Below are positions 1 to 11,200 of a DNA stretch of 64,000 nt, piece by piece. The DNA is taken from positions 16,147,501 through 16,211,500 of the forward strand of contig NC_090291.1 of NCBI RefSeq assembly GCF_037392515.1, given 5' to 3'. The notes under the pieces were generated by a model. The model ran no database searches. It saw nothing but the letters and a program-made list of their open reading frames with translations, and was not told where the DNA came from. How positions within the stretch are numbered: position 1 is the first letter of the stretch; the number at the start of each line of letters is the position of its first letter. This DNA comes from Haliotis asinina. Taxonomy: Eukaryota; Mollusca; Gastropoda; Lepetellida; Haliotidae. A program made the position numbers and the translations under genes.

Positions 1-633
1 CTTGCCGTTGATGAAAGATGCACAAAAGGAAAAACGTTTAAACTGGTGTCGGGCTCATGAAAATCAAGATTGGGATAATGTTTTCTTTTCAGATGAAAGT
101 TCTGTTTGGCTTTTCCCTAATTGTGTGAAAATTTAGACCAAAGATACTGTCAAACCTATCTACCAGCGACCAAAACATAGCCCGAAGTTTCACATGTGGG
201 GTGGCATATCGGCTCGCGGAGTGACGCCATTGTGTGTTTTCACGGGAAACTTGACAAAAGAAAGATACGTTGACATTCTAAATGGTCACCTTCTTCCGAC
301 AGCACAAACATTGTACGAAGATGATTGGATTTTCCAGCATGATAATGACCCAAAACACACTGTGCGCTACACAAAACAGTGGTTGTCGGGCGAAAATGTT
401 CAAGTTCTAGACTGGCCCAGTTACAGCCCAGACCTAAACCCAATTGAGAATGTGTGGGTAGTCATGAAGGACAGAATAAACCAAAAGGGACTGAGAAATA
501 TTGAAGATACGAAGGCGAGGTGGTCCAATATTGGGATACCCTGTCACACGATTACCTACAAACTTTGATGGGTAGTGTGCCTAGGCGTATTCAGGCATGC
601 ATTGCTGAGCGAGGAGGTCTACCAAAGTACTAA
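1..633 (+). pseudogene. Tc1/mariner-type transposase remnant, 3' part
   Basis: The three regions of a DD34E-type Tc1 transposase are visible. An F-F-S-D-E-S-S block near 83-100 holds the first Asp, W-I-F-Q-H-D-N-D-P-K-H-T near 324-360 holds the second, and Y-S-P-D-L-N-P-I-E-N-V-W near 424-460 holds the catalytic Glu. The window begins inside the gene, so the N-terminal DNA-binding half is not seen. The copy is dead: there is an in-frame TAG at 134-136, and the final part (ending M-G-S-V-P-R-R-I-Q-A, then G-G-L-P-K-Y and a stop at 631-633) lies in a different frame from the DDE core. No terminal repeat was identified. The assignment rests on the motifs and is firm at family level. Confidence 0.85.
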
Positions 634-681
634 AATAAGACTGAGACTGTAAAAGGATGATGTTTTAACATGTTTACTTAA

Positions 682-1964
682 AGGTCACATGCAACCAAAA
701 AATCAAACATAATTAAAACACATTTATCACTTATTCATGACGTATAATATACACTGCTTCTTTTAAAAAAACAAATAAACAAAATTATAAGCGTACAATC
801 GCGATTCAAAAGTGCAATATTTTGTACTTGGGCTTACTTCGCCCGAAACGAAGCCCACGGGAGACCGAACCCAGTCATAGCTTGTGGATGTGCACTCAAG
901 TGTAACGACGACCTCTGACTGGCTGTTTCATTTGCTGATATGCTGAGGGTTCATTGTGTGTACAGAAAGGTGATCTGTTTGATGGGCATTTTAGAAGTAT
1001 GGCGAGTCACATGAAAGTAAGATTCTTTATGGACAACAACTTCTTTTTGTGTACTTGATGCGTCGTTTCAGTATGGATTCATATACTGTTGTCAAACAAA
1101 ATCATACACACTAAAAGAAGTTGTTATCCATGAAGAATGTATATAGAGATGCTGGATTTTGAAAATACATGTTTTCTGAATTTCCGCTCGATCCAATAAA
1201 AAATCATGTCAGTAAAGATGGTAAACTACTGCGTGGCCGGAATCTGTCATTCGTCCAAGTACAAAGCAGGACTTGAAACTGACAAGTGTTTGCACCAGTT
1301 TCCGTCAGATCCAGTCATCCGAAAAAAGTGAATGTAGTTTTTTGGCAACCCACAGACATAAAAACATGTCATGTGTATCACACGTGCCTAGTTACATAAT
1401 GTGGCAGACAAGGGACTCGGGTGCACGAGTCATAAATCAACTCATTTTCTTTATGTCGTATAGTCTGATAGGTGTTAAGCTCAAATTGCACGTGGTCAAT
1501 GATTGAAGCTGTGTACTGCATGTTGTCTTTAGCAGACAGGCAGGCAGACATATAGGTGTGAATAAACCAGACAATGAGCTTTCTCTGTGACAGAGACTGC
1601 TTACCACAATCAACAAGTTTTTTTACGTAACGAGTAGATTATTTACTTGTTTGTGTACACAACCGAGATTAGACTACTGCTCACGACCTCAGATGCTGGG
1701 CATGCATACTGTTTCAAGCTCCGTGAACCTATTCACTGCGCATGCGTTATGGACGCAGCGCAGCACTTCTGTTGAAACCAGTTTTCCCCCCAGCCCTGGG
1801 GGGAATTTAGTGAAACGTTTGAACTCCGATTTCGCGGGCTTTTTTTTCATCGCGTTTTTTTCAACTTTATAGGTTAAATTGGCATTTTTTATTATTTGTT
1901 TCGGTAAGTGCATACCTAAAGGTACCAGAATCTGCAAAGTTGTATTTTACGTTGCATGTGACCT
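682..1964. mobile_element. Kolobok-like DNA transposon derivative flanked by TTAA
   Basis: The ends are mirror images: AGGTCACATGCAAC at 682 and GTTGCATGTGACCT ending at 1964, flanked by TTAA at 678-681 and 1965-1968. A shorter relative with the same ends lies at 60701-61460. TTAA duplications are typical of piggyBac and Kolobok elements. A THAP-type zinc-finger remnant inside favours Kolobok, some of whose transposases carry THAP domains. The middle (about 1010-1140) also holds a small fold-back resembling the Penelope-like tail seen at 48638. Confidence 0.65.
1218..1331 (+). pseudogene. THAP-domain N-terminus remnant
   Basis: A 37-codon frame begins M-V-N-Y-C-V-A-G-I-C-H-S-S and continues to L-H-Q-F-P-S-D-P, the start of a C2CH THAP zinc finger (first two Cys, then the HxFP segment). 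It then meets a stop, and the second half of the finger is not readable in this frame. It lies inside the TTAA-flanked element and probably comes from that element's lost transposase rather than a host gene. Confidence 0.6.
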
Positions 1965-1968
1965 TTAA

Positions 1969-2984
1969 GTAAAACGCCAGAAGTTAATAAACGTAATGAG
2001 TTACATGACGCAACATGATTCTCAATAATTTCTGGGAATACTATAAAATGCCTCTCAAAGAACAGTAACAATTATCACCAAAATCCATCTGCAATTTTAA
2101 AACTTTAATTTTAATTTAACTGCTATGACAAAAGTTAGAAGGTTACATTTTTCTGTAGTACTAATCATCTTCAACACTGAGACCAATTTTTTTAACCCAA
2201 TATACCACTTCTCAGAAATAATACTGCAATAGGAATCATTTGAATATTTGCGATATATCGGTATACTGGTAATACCATGCAGCCCTATCCATTACTCATA
2301 TTCAAATTTTCATTTTCCAAGCATTTGTTCATTTAGCAATGTTTTCTTTGAAAGAATATGTCTTTGTGACTCAACACATCTGGAACTTATGCCATAAAAG
2401 AATTAAACAGTGCCACTGGCATACAAATACAAAACATTGTAAAGTCTGGTAGTCATAGAACTACAGAGATTATACACTGCAGATGTTACAGAAATCACAG
2501 ACTTGACAGTGGTGAAATATCTTCATGACAAATAAATGCAACAGTTAGAGGAAGCACGTTCACATTTCTTCCTGTGCGAGGACCATTTTTTTCTGTAAAG
2601 AACGATGTCCGACATCTCTATGTAGATGCAATGCAGGATGGATGTAATCAATCTCTTGAAAGCAAGGCTTGTAACTTGTGCAGTGTAATTTGTCAATCAG
2701 GAAGTCATGGCTTCCACACCAGCCAGAACCCTCATTACGACATAATCGATTTGAAAGTCAAATGTCTAACAATGCTGAGGGCTGTGGTTTTTTCCTAAAT
2801 TGCTGGATCACGTTGTTTGTGTCTCTTGAATACTTGATGCATTGTCTAGGTGTGAATTATAGTGTCAAGACTCTAAAAGTTCACAATTCATCACAATGTG
2901 ACATGTTTTTTCAACATAATAGAAAAAACCTGTCCAACAGGGATGTCAGGAATCCAAAATGCAAGAAACAAAATTCTGTAGTCC
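1969..2984. other. Intergenic stretch without recognised content
   Basis: AT-rich sequence on both strands with only short random open frames. I see no gene, RNA or terminal repeat here. Confidence 0.5.
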
Positions 2985-3490
2985 AACAGTCATGACTAGA
3001 CATGCCAAGGATCCAACAGTCATGACCTGACATGCCATGGGTCCAGAAGTCATTACTAGACATGTCGTGTCAAGGATCCAGAAGTTATTACCAGACACAC
3101 AAAGGGCATAGGAGCCATGACCAGACATGCCAAGGATCCAGATGTCATGACTAGACATGTCAAGGATCCAACAGTCATGACCTGAGATGCCACGGGTCCA
3201 GAAGTCATTACTAGGCATGCCAAGGATCCATCCAGAAGTCGTTACCAAACACTCCAAGGACCAGATATGCCAAGGATCCAGAAGACATACAAAAGATCCA
3301 ACAGTCATGACTGAAATACCATGGGTCTAGAAGTGATGATCTGACATGCCCAGGATCCAACAGTCATGACCTGACATACCATGGGTCCAGAAGTAATGGC
3401 CAGACAGGCCAAGGATCCTGAAGTCATGACCAGACATGCCAAGGATCCAGAAGTCACTACTTGATATGCCAAGGATCAAGAAGTCATGAT
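2985..3490. repeat. Minisatellite, about 30-bp unit
   Basis: Roughly 16 imperfect copies of a unit of the type GCCAAGGATCCAGAAGTCAT followed by GACCAGACAT. Individual copies differ by substitutions and small length changes. The 120-codon open frame on the minus strand here is a by-product of the repeat, not a gene. Confidence 0.85.
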
Positions 3491-5094
3491 GTTACGCTTA
3501 TTACTGTCTTCGAATTTTATTTTACTTTATGGCCTATATGGACTTGTTAAACATATACCAAATCCACACCATCATACAGATTCTGATGAGACACATAAAC
3601 TTTCTAAGCATGTGATATACATGTGAAATGTCAGAAACCAGACATCAAAATGAACAGCGCTGAATTTAATCAAAGTAAAGGCAATGGCAAATTTAGTTAG
3701 AAACTTCATTCTATGAAGCTCTACATACACGATACATACAAATGAGTGCAGAGCCAAGCAGAGAGTATTACGTTCTTGCACAGAGACTGTGGACATTGAT
3801 ACAGTCAAAAACAGTATCTCTGAAAATGACTGGCTTGATAGCTTCCTTTTTCATGATTGATCACAGTGGTGTATGTTACAAGCTGGAAGTATTCAAGCAT
3901 CCATGGAGACTGAATTCAATTACAATTCAATACTGTTGGTCTTGCATTACATAACTCATAACATTTGACAGCTTGAATGCATTCACAAGAAACATTATGC
4001 CAGTCAATTATATTTTTTATAATTCTGTGGGATTGTGCAGTGACACTACATCAATCCTTATCTTCTGAATCAAAAATTTGATCTCTGATGGGAAGTTTCA
4101 TTATTCGAAGAAGGATAAGTGTTTGTTCTGTAATGATCACTCAGTTTCAAAATAATTACATGGATTTTTTCATAATAAACTTTAAAAAAATTGTCTTCGT
4201 AATTCATCTCTAACCAACTCTAATACTGTTTCTATATTTCATGAATCTGACACTGAATGACAAGTAGGGAAACAGGTTTCATTCCTACTCACAACAATCT
4301 GTCTAACAATGTATTTAAAAAACTGTGTTATAAATGCATACACATTTCTACATTTAACAACTCTGGGTTTTTTACTGTCTTCAAATCCTTTTATAGCCAA
4401 TCCCTACTCTCTTTAAACAATGTTGACAACTGAATATGAATGTGCTAAAATATATATACGTCAAACATGAAAGTAAAGAGATATTTTTCATATTTAACAT
4501 TTAGTGAAATAACCATGAGAATGCAAAATCCTTATTTAGGTTTGGATGCACTTTTTAAAAGAAAAACAAAAAGACATATGAGCAAAAAAGAACAAAAACA
4601 GTATATGGATTCAAAAGGCCATCTGAGTTTACAAACGAAAAAAAACAAACCCAAAAATATTTATCATGCGAGTTCTTAACGGTCCTTCCCCAGCAAACAT
4701 GTGGACAGGAAAAGTTAATATTTTAATTAAGTCTGTCTCAGCGAAGGTATATCATTTCGCTTGAATGTGTGTCACGAGATTAACAGAAGATAATTTCTTC
4801 ATCTGCATTGCGTGTGAGCTTAGTGTCGTCCGCCGAGTAATGATTCAATGACCGGCGCTCTCTTGATGAGCGTCAATTATTGATTAGGTTTCACAGGTGC
4901 AATCAAATGTCGCGGCTTTGCGTTAATCAGTCAAAAGATGTCTTCAGTGCAGGCGTGTGTTATATTAACGTATATTCTCGACACTTACAGCTGACTCACC
5001 TGTCACGAGTTACATAACTGTCCTTCTCAAAAGAAATCCGAATTAAGCGCCCCTTTCACTTCCAACATCGTGACACAGATATTGACAGTTGGCC
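3491..5094. other. Intergenic stretch upstream of the CNBD gene
   Basis: AT-rich up to about 4700, then more mixed base composition towards the first exon of the downstream gene. No coding exon, RNA gene or mobile element was recognised. Confidence 0.45.
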
Positions 5095-5263
5095 GAGTCC
5101 CAGTTTGCCCGAGCCGCGAGATTTGCCGAGGTTTCGTGCCTAGTCACGGTGTAAACAACATGGCGGCGTGGATACAGGTGCCCGTTTGAAAGGCGAAGAA
5201 AATAGGATAATTGATTTGTGATTTCACTGGAGAAAGTGTGAAAATATCAATCTCTAAACAATT
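5095..5263 (+). promoter_or_regulatory. Promoter / 5' leader of the CNBD gene
   Basis: A CpG-containing stretch precedes the start codon at 5264 and stands out from the AT-rich surroundings. It contains AACATGGCGGCG at 5156-5167, which resembles a YY1 site. The ATG in that motif opens a short upstream frame (M-A-A-W-I-Q-V-P-V-stop) ending before the main start. No TATA box was seen. The transcription start cannot be fixed from sequence alone. Confidence 0.45.
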
Positions 5264-8200
5264 ATGGCGCTCGTCAAGCGGGATGGCAAACCTCAAACGT
5301 TTTCGTGGAATGTACGAGATTCAAGAAAAATTCAACACAAACGTAAGCACTGATGCATGCATGCACGAATAACCAGCTAATGCATTACTGCTTTCAGACA
5401 ATCAGTCATGAATTTTTAAAGAAATATTCTATTATGTTTCGTAGTGAACAGAATTAATCATAATGCATGCACTTGTGACATAAACATTAATGTTTGTAGA
5501 AAATAATAGGTATTTTTTTATTTACTTTTAATTCAGTTATTAAAAATATTTTAATTATATGCGTTTTGCTGTTACAGTTCCTGTTATTAAAACACCTCCA
5601 GTTATAGACTATGACAAACTAAAGGAATTATGCAACATCAGTGGAATGAAGAACAGGTAAATAAATGTTTCATTATAGGGCCATGACAAACTCATAAGAG
5701 AAAGAGTAGCTTCTTAGAAGTAAGTAGCAAATATTATTTTCGTATTTTAAGATGTTTGTGCACATGTTGTGACAGGGTCTACCGAGTGGGGTTGTTTCAT
5801 CATTGCTGTGAACATCGTCCAGACTGATGAGCACTATCCACAGATATTTCTTTAATAGACATTATTCCTTGTGGTTTTCAGTAAATCATTTTACTGGGGC
5901 CAACATCAAGAAAATGGGTTCTGGTTCATGTGATTCCAAGAATTTTACTGAAATCATACCAAGAATTTTACTGAAATCATACCAAGAATTGGCATAAAAG
6001 TCTTTATGCTCCCAACAGAACAATCAATCACAGTATGGTGTTTGTCTTGTTGTACTGAAAATGATTTTATACATCATCAGTTTGTATGTATATGGGAAGC
6101 AACAATTAGGACTTCACCCTGACCTCAATTTGATTTGATGTCAATTTTGGAATTTAAGTAGGTAATCAAGTATTGAAACGAAATAGTGATAATGGTTGTC
6201 AAAACTAGGAGTCAGATACGATTTTCAGTTAATTGAACTAAATTGTTGCAGCCCTATCTGATATAGACTACTCCTGTCACCAATGTTGATACAAATGTAA
6301 AGTTTCCTGCCATCTGTCAAGCCCTAACTTCTTGATAGTTTCTCACTTATCTTTTCTATCTTGAGCAGGCCTATTGTCTATTCTCCTGCCTCCTGCCATG
6401 TCTCTCTCATTTTTTTAGCAAGCTTGTTTCCTATCCAAAAATGTAGAGGAACCTGAACTTTCAATCTGGATAATAAGTATATGAACCAAACCATTGCAGT
6501 CACCATAACCCTGCCTCACTCAGCCCTTCTGTTATAATGAAGGAATGTATATATGATATAAACACAAATATATCAAATGATATCCCATAAAATGACAACT
6601 CACCTTCACATTCAGGGACAACGATGAGACGTCAGAGGAAGCACATCGAGAGTTTATGGCCAACTACCGCAAGATGTTTGTCAAACCTCCCAAGAAGTTA
6701 GGCTTTCCGATCCACGCTGAGAGAAGAAGGTAAGATGTCTCTGTGCTGTCTGAACATTCAGTTGTCATTTCATGGCTTTTGCTAGGTCATTCCTATAGTC
6801 AGTTCTCTGTCCTTTCACCTTTCACCTTGTCTAGAGATAGCTAAAGACATCAACTCAGTAACAGACTGTCCATTTGCACCAACTTGTGACTACAGTTTTG
6901 GTGACCCGTGAAGGTCCCAGGGTAGAATAGGCCTTCAGCAACCCATGCTTGCCATAAAACGTGACTATGCTTGTTGTAAGAGGCAAATAACGGGATCGGG
7001 TGGTCAGGTTTGCTGACTTGGTTGACCACACATGTCATCGGTTCCCAACTGTGCAGATCAATGCTCATGTTGTTGATCACTGGATTGTCTGGTCCAGATT
7101 CGATTATTTACAGACCGCTGCCATATAACTGGAATATTGCGGAGTGCGGCATAAAACTAAACTCACTGATTCACTCACAGTTTTGTTGGCTCTGATTTCA
7201 CACTATTTAACTCGCCTTTCACATTTTTATATTCACCAGCCAAAATCTGGGTCAGTATTTGTCTCCAGAAACCAATGTTTGTCATACAAGACAATGGTGA
7301 TTGGTTGGTCAGGCTTGCTGACTTGGTTGCCTCATGATCAAAGGGAAATAACTTTAAAATTGCTAGTGTACTCTGAAACAACAGCACAGGAAAATTCACT
7401 TTCCTTGATAATTTTCCCAGATTATTTTCCTGTGTGTTTTAAAGTAAGCAACATATCTATCATTGGAAAGTCAACTCGAGACAGATACAGCAAGATATAC
7501 AAATTTGCTTGACCGACAGAAAAATCATAAGACTGGGATTTTGGCCAATGGATTATTTCCACACTTGGATCATATCTTAACAATGGAGATGGATGGTTAT
7601 GCTGTTGGTCACTTGATTGTCTGGTCCAGACTCAAGTATTTATAGCTGGAATATTGCTGAGTGTGATGTTAAACAACAGCAAAGAAAAAAAATATATTTT
7701 ATTTTTTTCTATTCTCAGTGGTACCCACATCCTCGATATCTCCAGGGTATACGTTCCGATAAGTCTCCACTATGCCCTGGACGCATCTACGGCTCTGCCA
7801 GATAAATATATTACCTCCCTTTGCTGGCTCCGCCTTCTCACAGTAGCCAATCAGCTAGGTCGCCGTTATAACCGAGCTTGCCAGTGTCAACAAAGGTAGC
7901 GGTCGCAACTGCGAAGGTTTGCCCACAATGCGTCCCTGATTTTAGGGAAATCATACAAACAAATTGACAGGTCCGAAACTTTAAAACAACATATGCAAGA
8001 ACGCCGTCTAACTCTTCCAGAGAACCTCTGCATGGTTTCTGTTGCCAAGTATTAATCTGTTAGATAATTCAAAAAACGAAAGTGAGTTGTGTTTGGTTTG
8101 CTCAACTTCCCAGCGTAGACACCTGACTGGATGAAAAGATAGTCAAGGGAGGTAATATATTTATCTGGCAGAGCCGTAGATGCGTCCAGGGTATAGTGGA

Positions 8201-11200
8201 GACTTATCGGAACGTATACCCTGGAGATATCGAGGATGCATTTTGAGACCAAACTGATAAAACTGTACGACATATGCTGCCATTTATTTAATCTAACACT
8301 CTTCTATGTCATGACTGATTGATGCCATGTTATTTAGATATGCTGGACTTCATTTTTTCAGGGCTATTCAGGTGGCTGTTCTCTCTTAAATATACAATAA
8401 GTAATATGTCGATAACTCACTGGGAATCTTTTACTCCTAAGGGGTGGGGGGATAGCCTAGTGGTTAAAGTATTCACCAGTCACACCAAAGGCCAGGTTTC
8501 GATTACCCACATTGGTACAATGTTTGAAGCCCCTTTCTGGTGTCCTCCGTGATATTACCGGAATATCGCTAAAAGTGGCATAAAACCACACTCACTATTA
8601 CTCGTGAATGAATGAATCAGTAGTTGGTTTTAGTTACTGGCCAAAGGCACTACCCCATGCCTTTACACAGGATAGGTGATTTGTAATTCTACCATGACTT
8701 CACTAAATACTGGATTGTGATTGGTTAATCAAAGTCATTCACTATGATTCAGAGGTATATAATCATGTTACATACCTCTCATTTTCCAACACATTATGTA
8801 TTTGTTTAAAATCTGAATAACATGGTTATGGTAGAATGGAGATGAACATATTAAGCTGGAATATCAGAGGTGTATAGCAAAAATATAATACCTCTAAATT
8901 TTGTGTTTAAAAGGTAGCATGAGGTTTTAAATACAAAATTTAGAGCTTTTACAATTTCGTTATATACCTCTGATTTTCCAGCACAGTATGTGTATCTCCT
9001 AATTATAGAGTTTAATTGGTATTCTCTAAGAATTTTTTTCTTGGATTTATAACCTGGCTTTAGACATTTTAAATTTGTTCAGAAATCTAATAATTCTAAG
9101 TGAGGGTGAGGAGGGCAAGGGGAGTTGAGTGTGGCAATTTGGTCTTTGGACTATCAGATTTTGCTAAATTTCTCCACCATGATTATTTTATAGAACATTA
9201 ATTTATATATCCTCAAAAATATGTAAAATACTCTTACAAGACACCTTGACAGTCTCTCCCTCCCCTGTCCCTGTTATAAATGACAAGTTCCTAAATTCAA
9301 ATGTACTTAGTTTTGTCTGAAATAAATTTCACTGACATTTTGTTACAGCGCAAATCGGGGTTCAACATTGAGTGTGAGTCACAAAGCTACAAGTAAGTCC
9401 CATGAGGAGCTAGGGCTCCACTTTGTCCTTCATTATCAGAATTAGTCCCTTCACGTAAAACATGCCACTTGTTGTTACCCTGCCTTGCCCCATTGGCAAA
9501 CAAGGATAAGTTGGACTGGCACAGAGACGTAGACAATGCATGGCATTGAGCACACCCACTTGGTTAGTGAAAGGGGGTGCAGACGTAAGGTAGTGCACGT
9601 GCAGTGCATGATGATGAAATTGATTCTGTACATAGCTGTACATGCCTGACTCATGAGACTCTCATGTAGTTGGTGTAGCAACTACATTTGATCATGGAAA
9701 ACCTGGGGAACCTTTGCTGACAATGGCAAGTGCTAGTGGGCTGCACTCACACATGCTAATACAGGTCAGTTGTCAGGTCACAGCTCAACTTATCCTTGTT
9801 TGCCAGTACATGTCCAGCAATGAGAAGTTGAATTATCTTACCCTACATTTTGATACATGTCTCTGAGTGGTCACTGCTGGTCGGTGCTCATATACTTTGA
9901 TTAAAAATGGTGAATTTCTTCCCATACTTTGATGTGCCTTATTCTACATTTAGAAGAAAAATTAGCTGACATAATTATGCTTATAGTGTTGGATTTATTG
10001 TTCATTTATTTTGAAAATTGACTAGCACCTGGTGCAAGTTAGTCTTATAACTAGGTTGCACTTTGTAATATTGAGTTGCACCAGTGCATGTAACAAGGCA
10101 CTACATTGAGCCCTGCGATGTCAGTTTATGATATATACACATCTCAGTTAGCATTCCACACAGAAATTTGTATTTCATCAGAGTTTGTCATCTGGGCCGT
10201 GAGTCCACCAATTCTGAATAAAGACTTTATGTCGTCTCGAAACTGAACAACAATCAAAAGCAGTTTACTAAACATAAAAAAAATATATCTGTTTGTTATG
10301 CAAGGGAGATCACTCTGGATGTGTTAGTGCTACTGTATATTGTAATAATTGTGACAGTCCCACTTGTACTAATCACTGTATCCTGCTCTTTCTTCAACAG
10401 GAAGTGAATCACATGAGAAGAAACCAGTCAAGAAGGAAGTAAAGAGCCGTGCTGAGTCTCACAATGTCAGTGATTATCTCCCCATGTTCCACAAAGAAAG
10501 GAAGAGCGAGGACCCGTACGCAATCAGAGTAGCAAACATCAAGACACTGCGCAGGATTCTCAGAAAACTGTATGTGGAGGTATCTCTGTATGCTAAGTTG
10601 TTTTACCCCGCACATAGCACTATTCCAGCTATGTGGTGGCAGTCTGTAAATGCTCGAGCCTTGACCAGACAGCCTTGTGGTCAACAGCATGAGCACTGAT
10701 CAGTGTAAAAGGGATATAATGACGTGTCATCCAAGTCAGTGAGCCCGACCACTGATCCTGTTAGTCGCCTTTCATGACATGCCCTTTCCTAGGATAAGGA
10801 GCATGGACATTGCAAATGGTCTTGTATGATGTGTGTACAGAAAACATGACCTGAGTTATCAAAAGTATGAATAACTCAATGATCACATATTCAGATCTGT
10901 ATGAGATGTCTTGAAATTTGTACTGATATTTTGTTTTGTGAACTGTCAGATCTATGTTTATTAAGGCCAGACCAATTTTATTTCTTGTTTTACAGATCCG
11001 CTGGCTGTATTTTTTCAAGAATAAGAAAATAAAAAAAATAATAATAATTTTCCCTGCTCAAACAAATAAAATCCTAATATTTATATGGACTAAAAATGTA
11101 AACTTACTAGAAAATACTTTTTAGGTTGATTCTTGGCCCATATTCACTACGTAAATTGCCAGAAGTAAAATACTTTGAGTATTCAGAAGGAACATAACTT

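Noticed and set aside
2946-3308. 120-codon minus-strand frame
   Set aside because: It is a translation of the 30-bp minisatellite, repetitive and without conserved features.
8441-8510. Functional tRNA gene
   Set aside because: A- and B-box-like stretches are present but no cloverleaf with paired acceptor stem can be drawn, and the body continues into a SINE tail.
10401-10579. CNBD exon 5 ending at GTGGAG|GTATCT (10579)
   Set aside because: That end leaves the wrong phase for exon 6. The donor GTATGT at 10570 keeps the frame and gives R-K-L-P-F-E-R.
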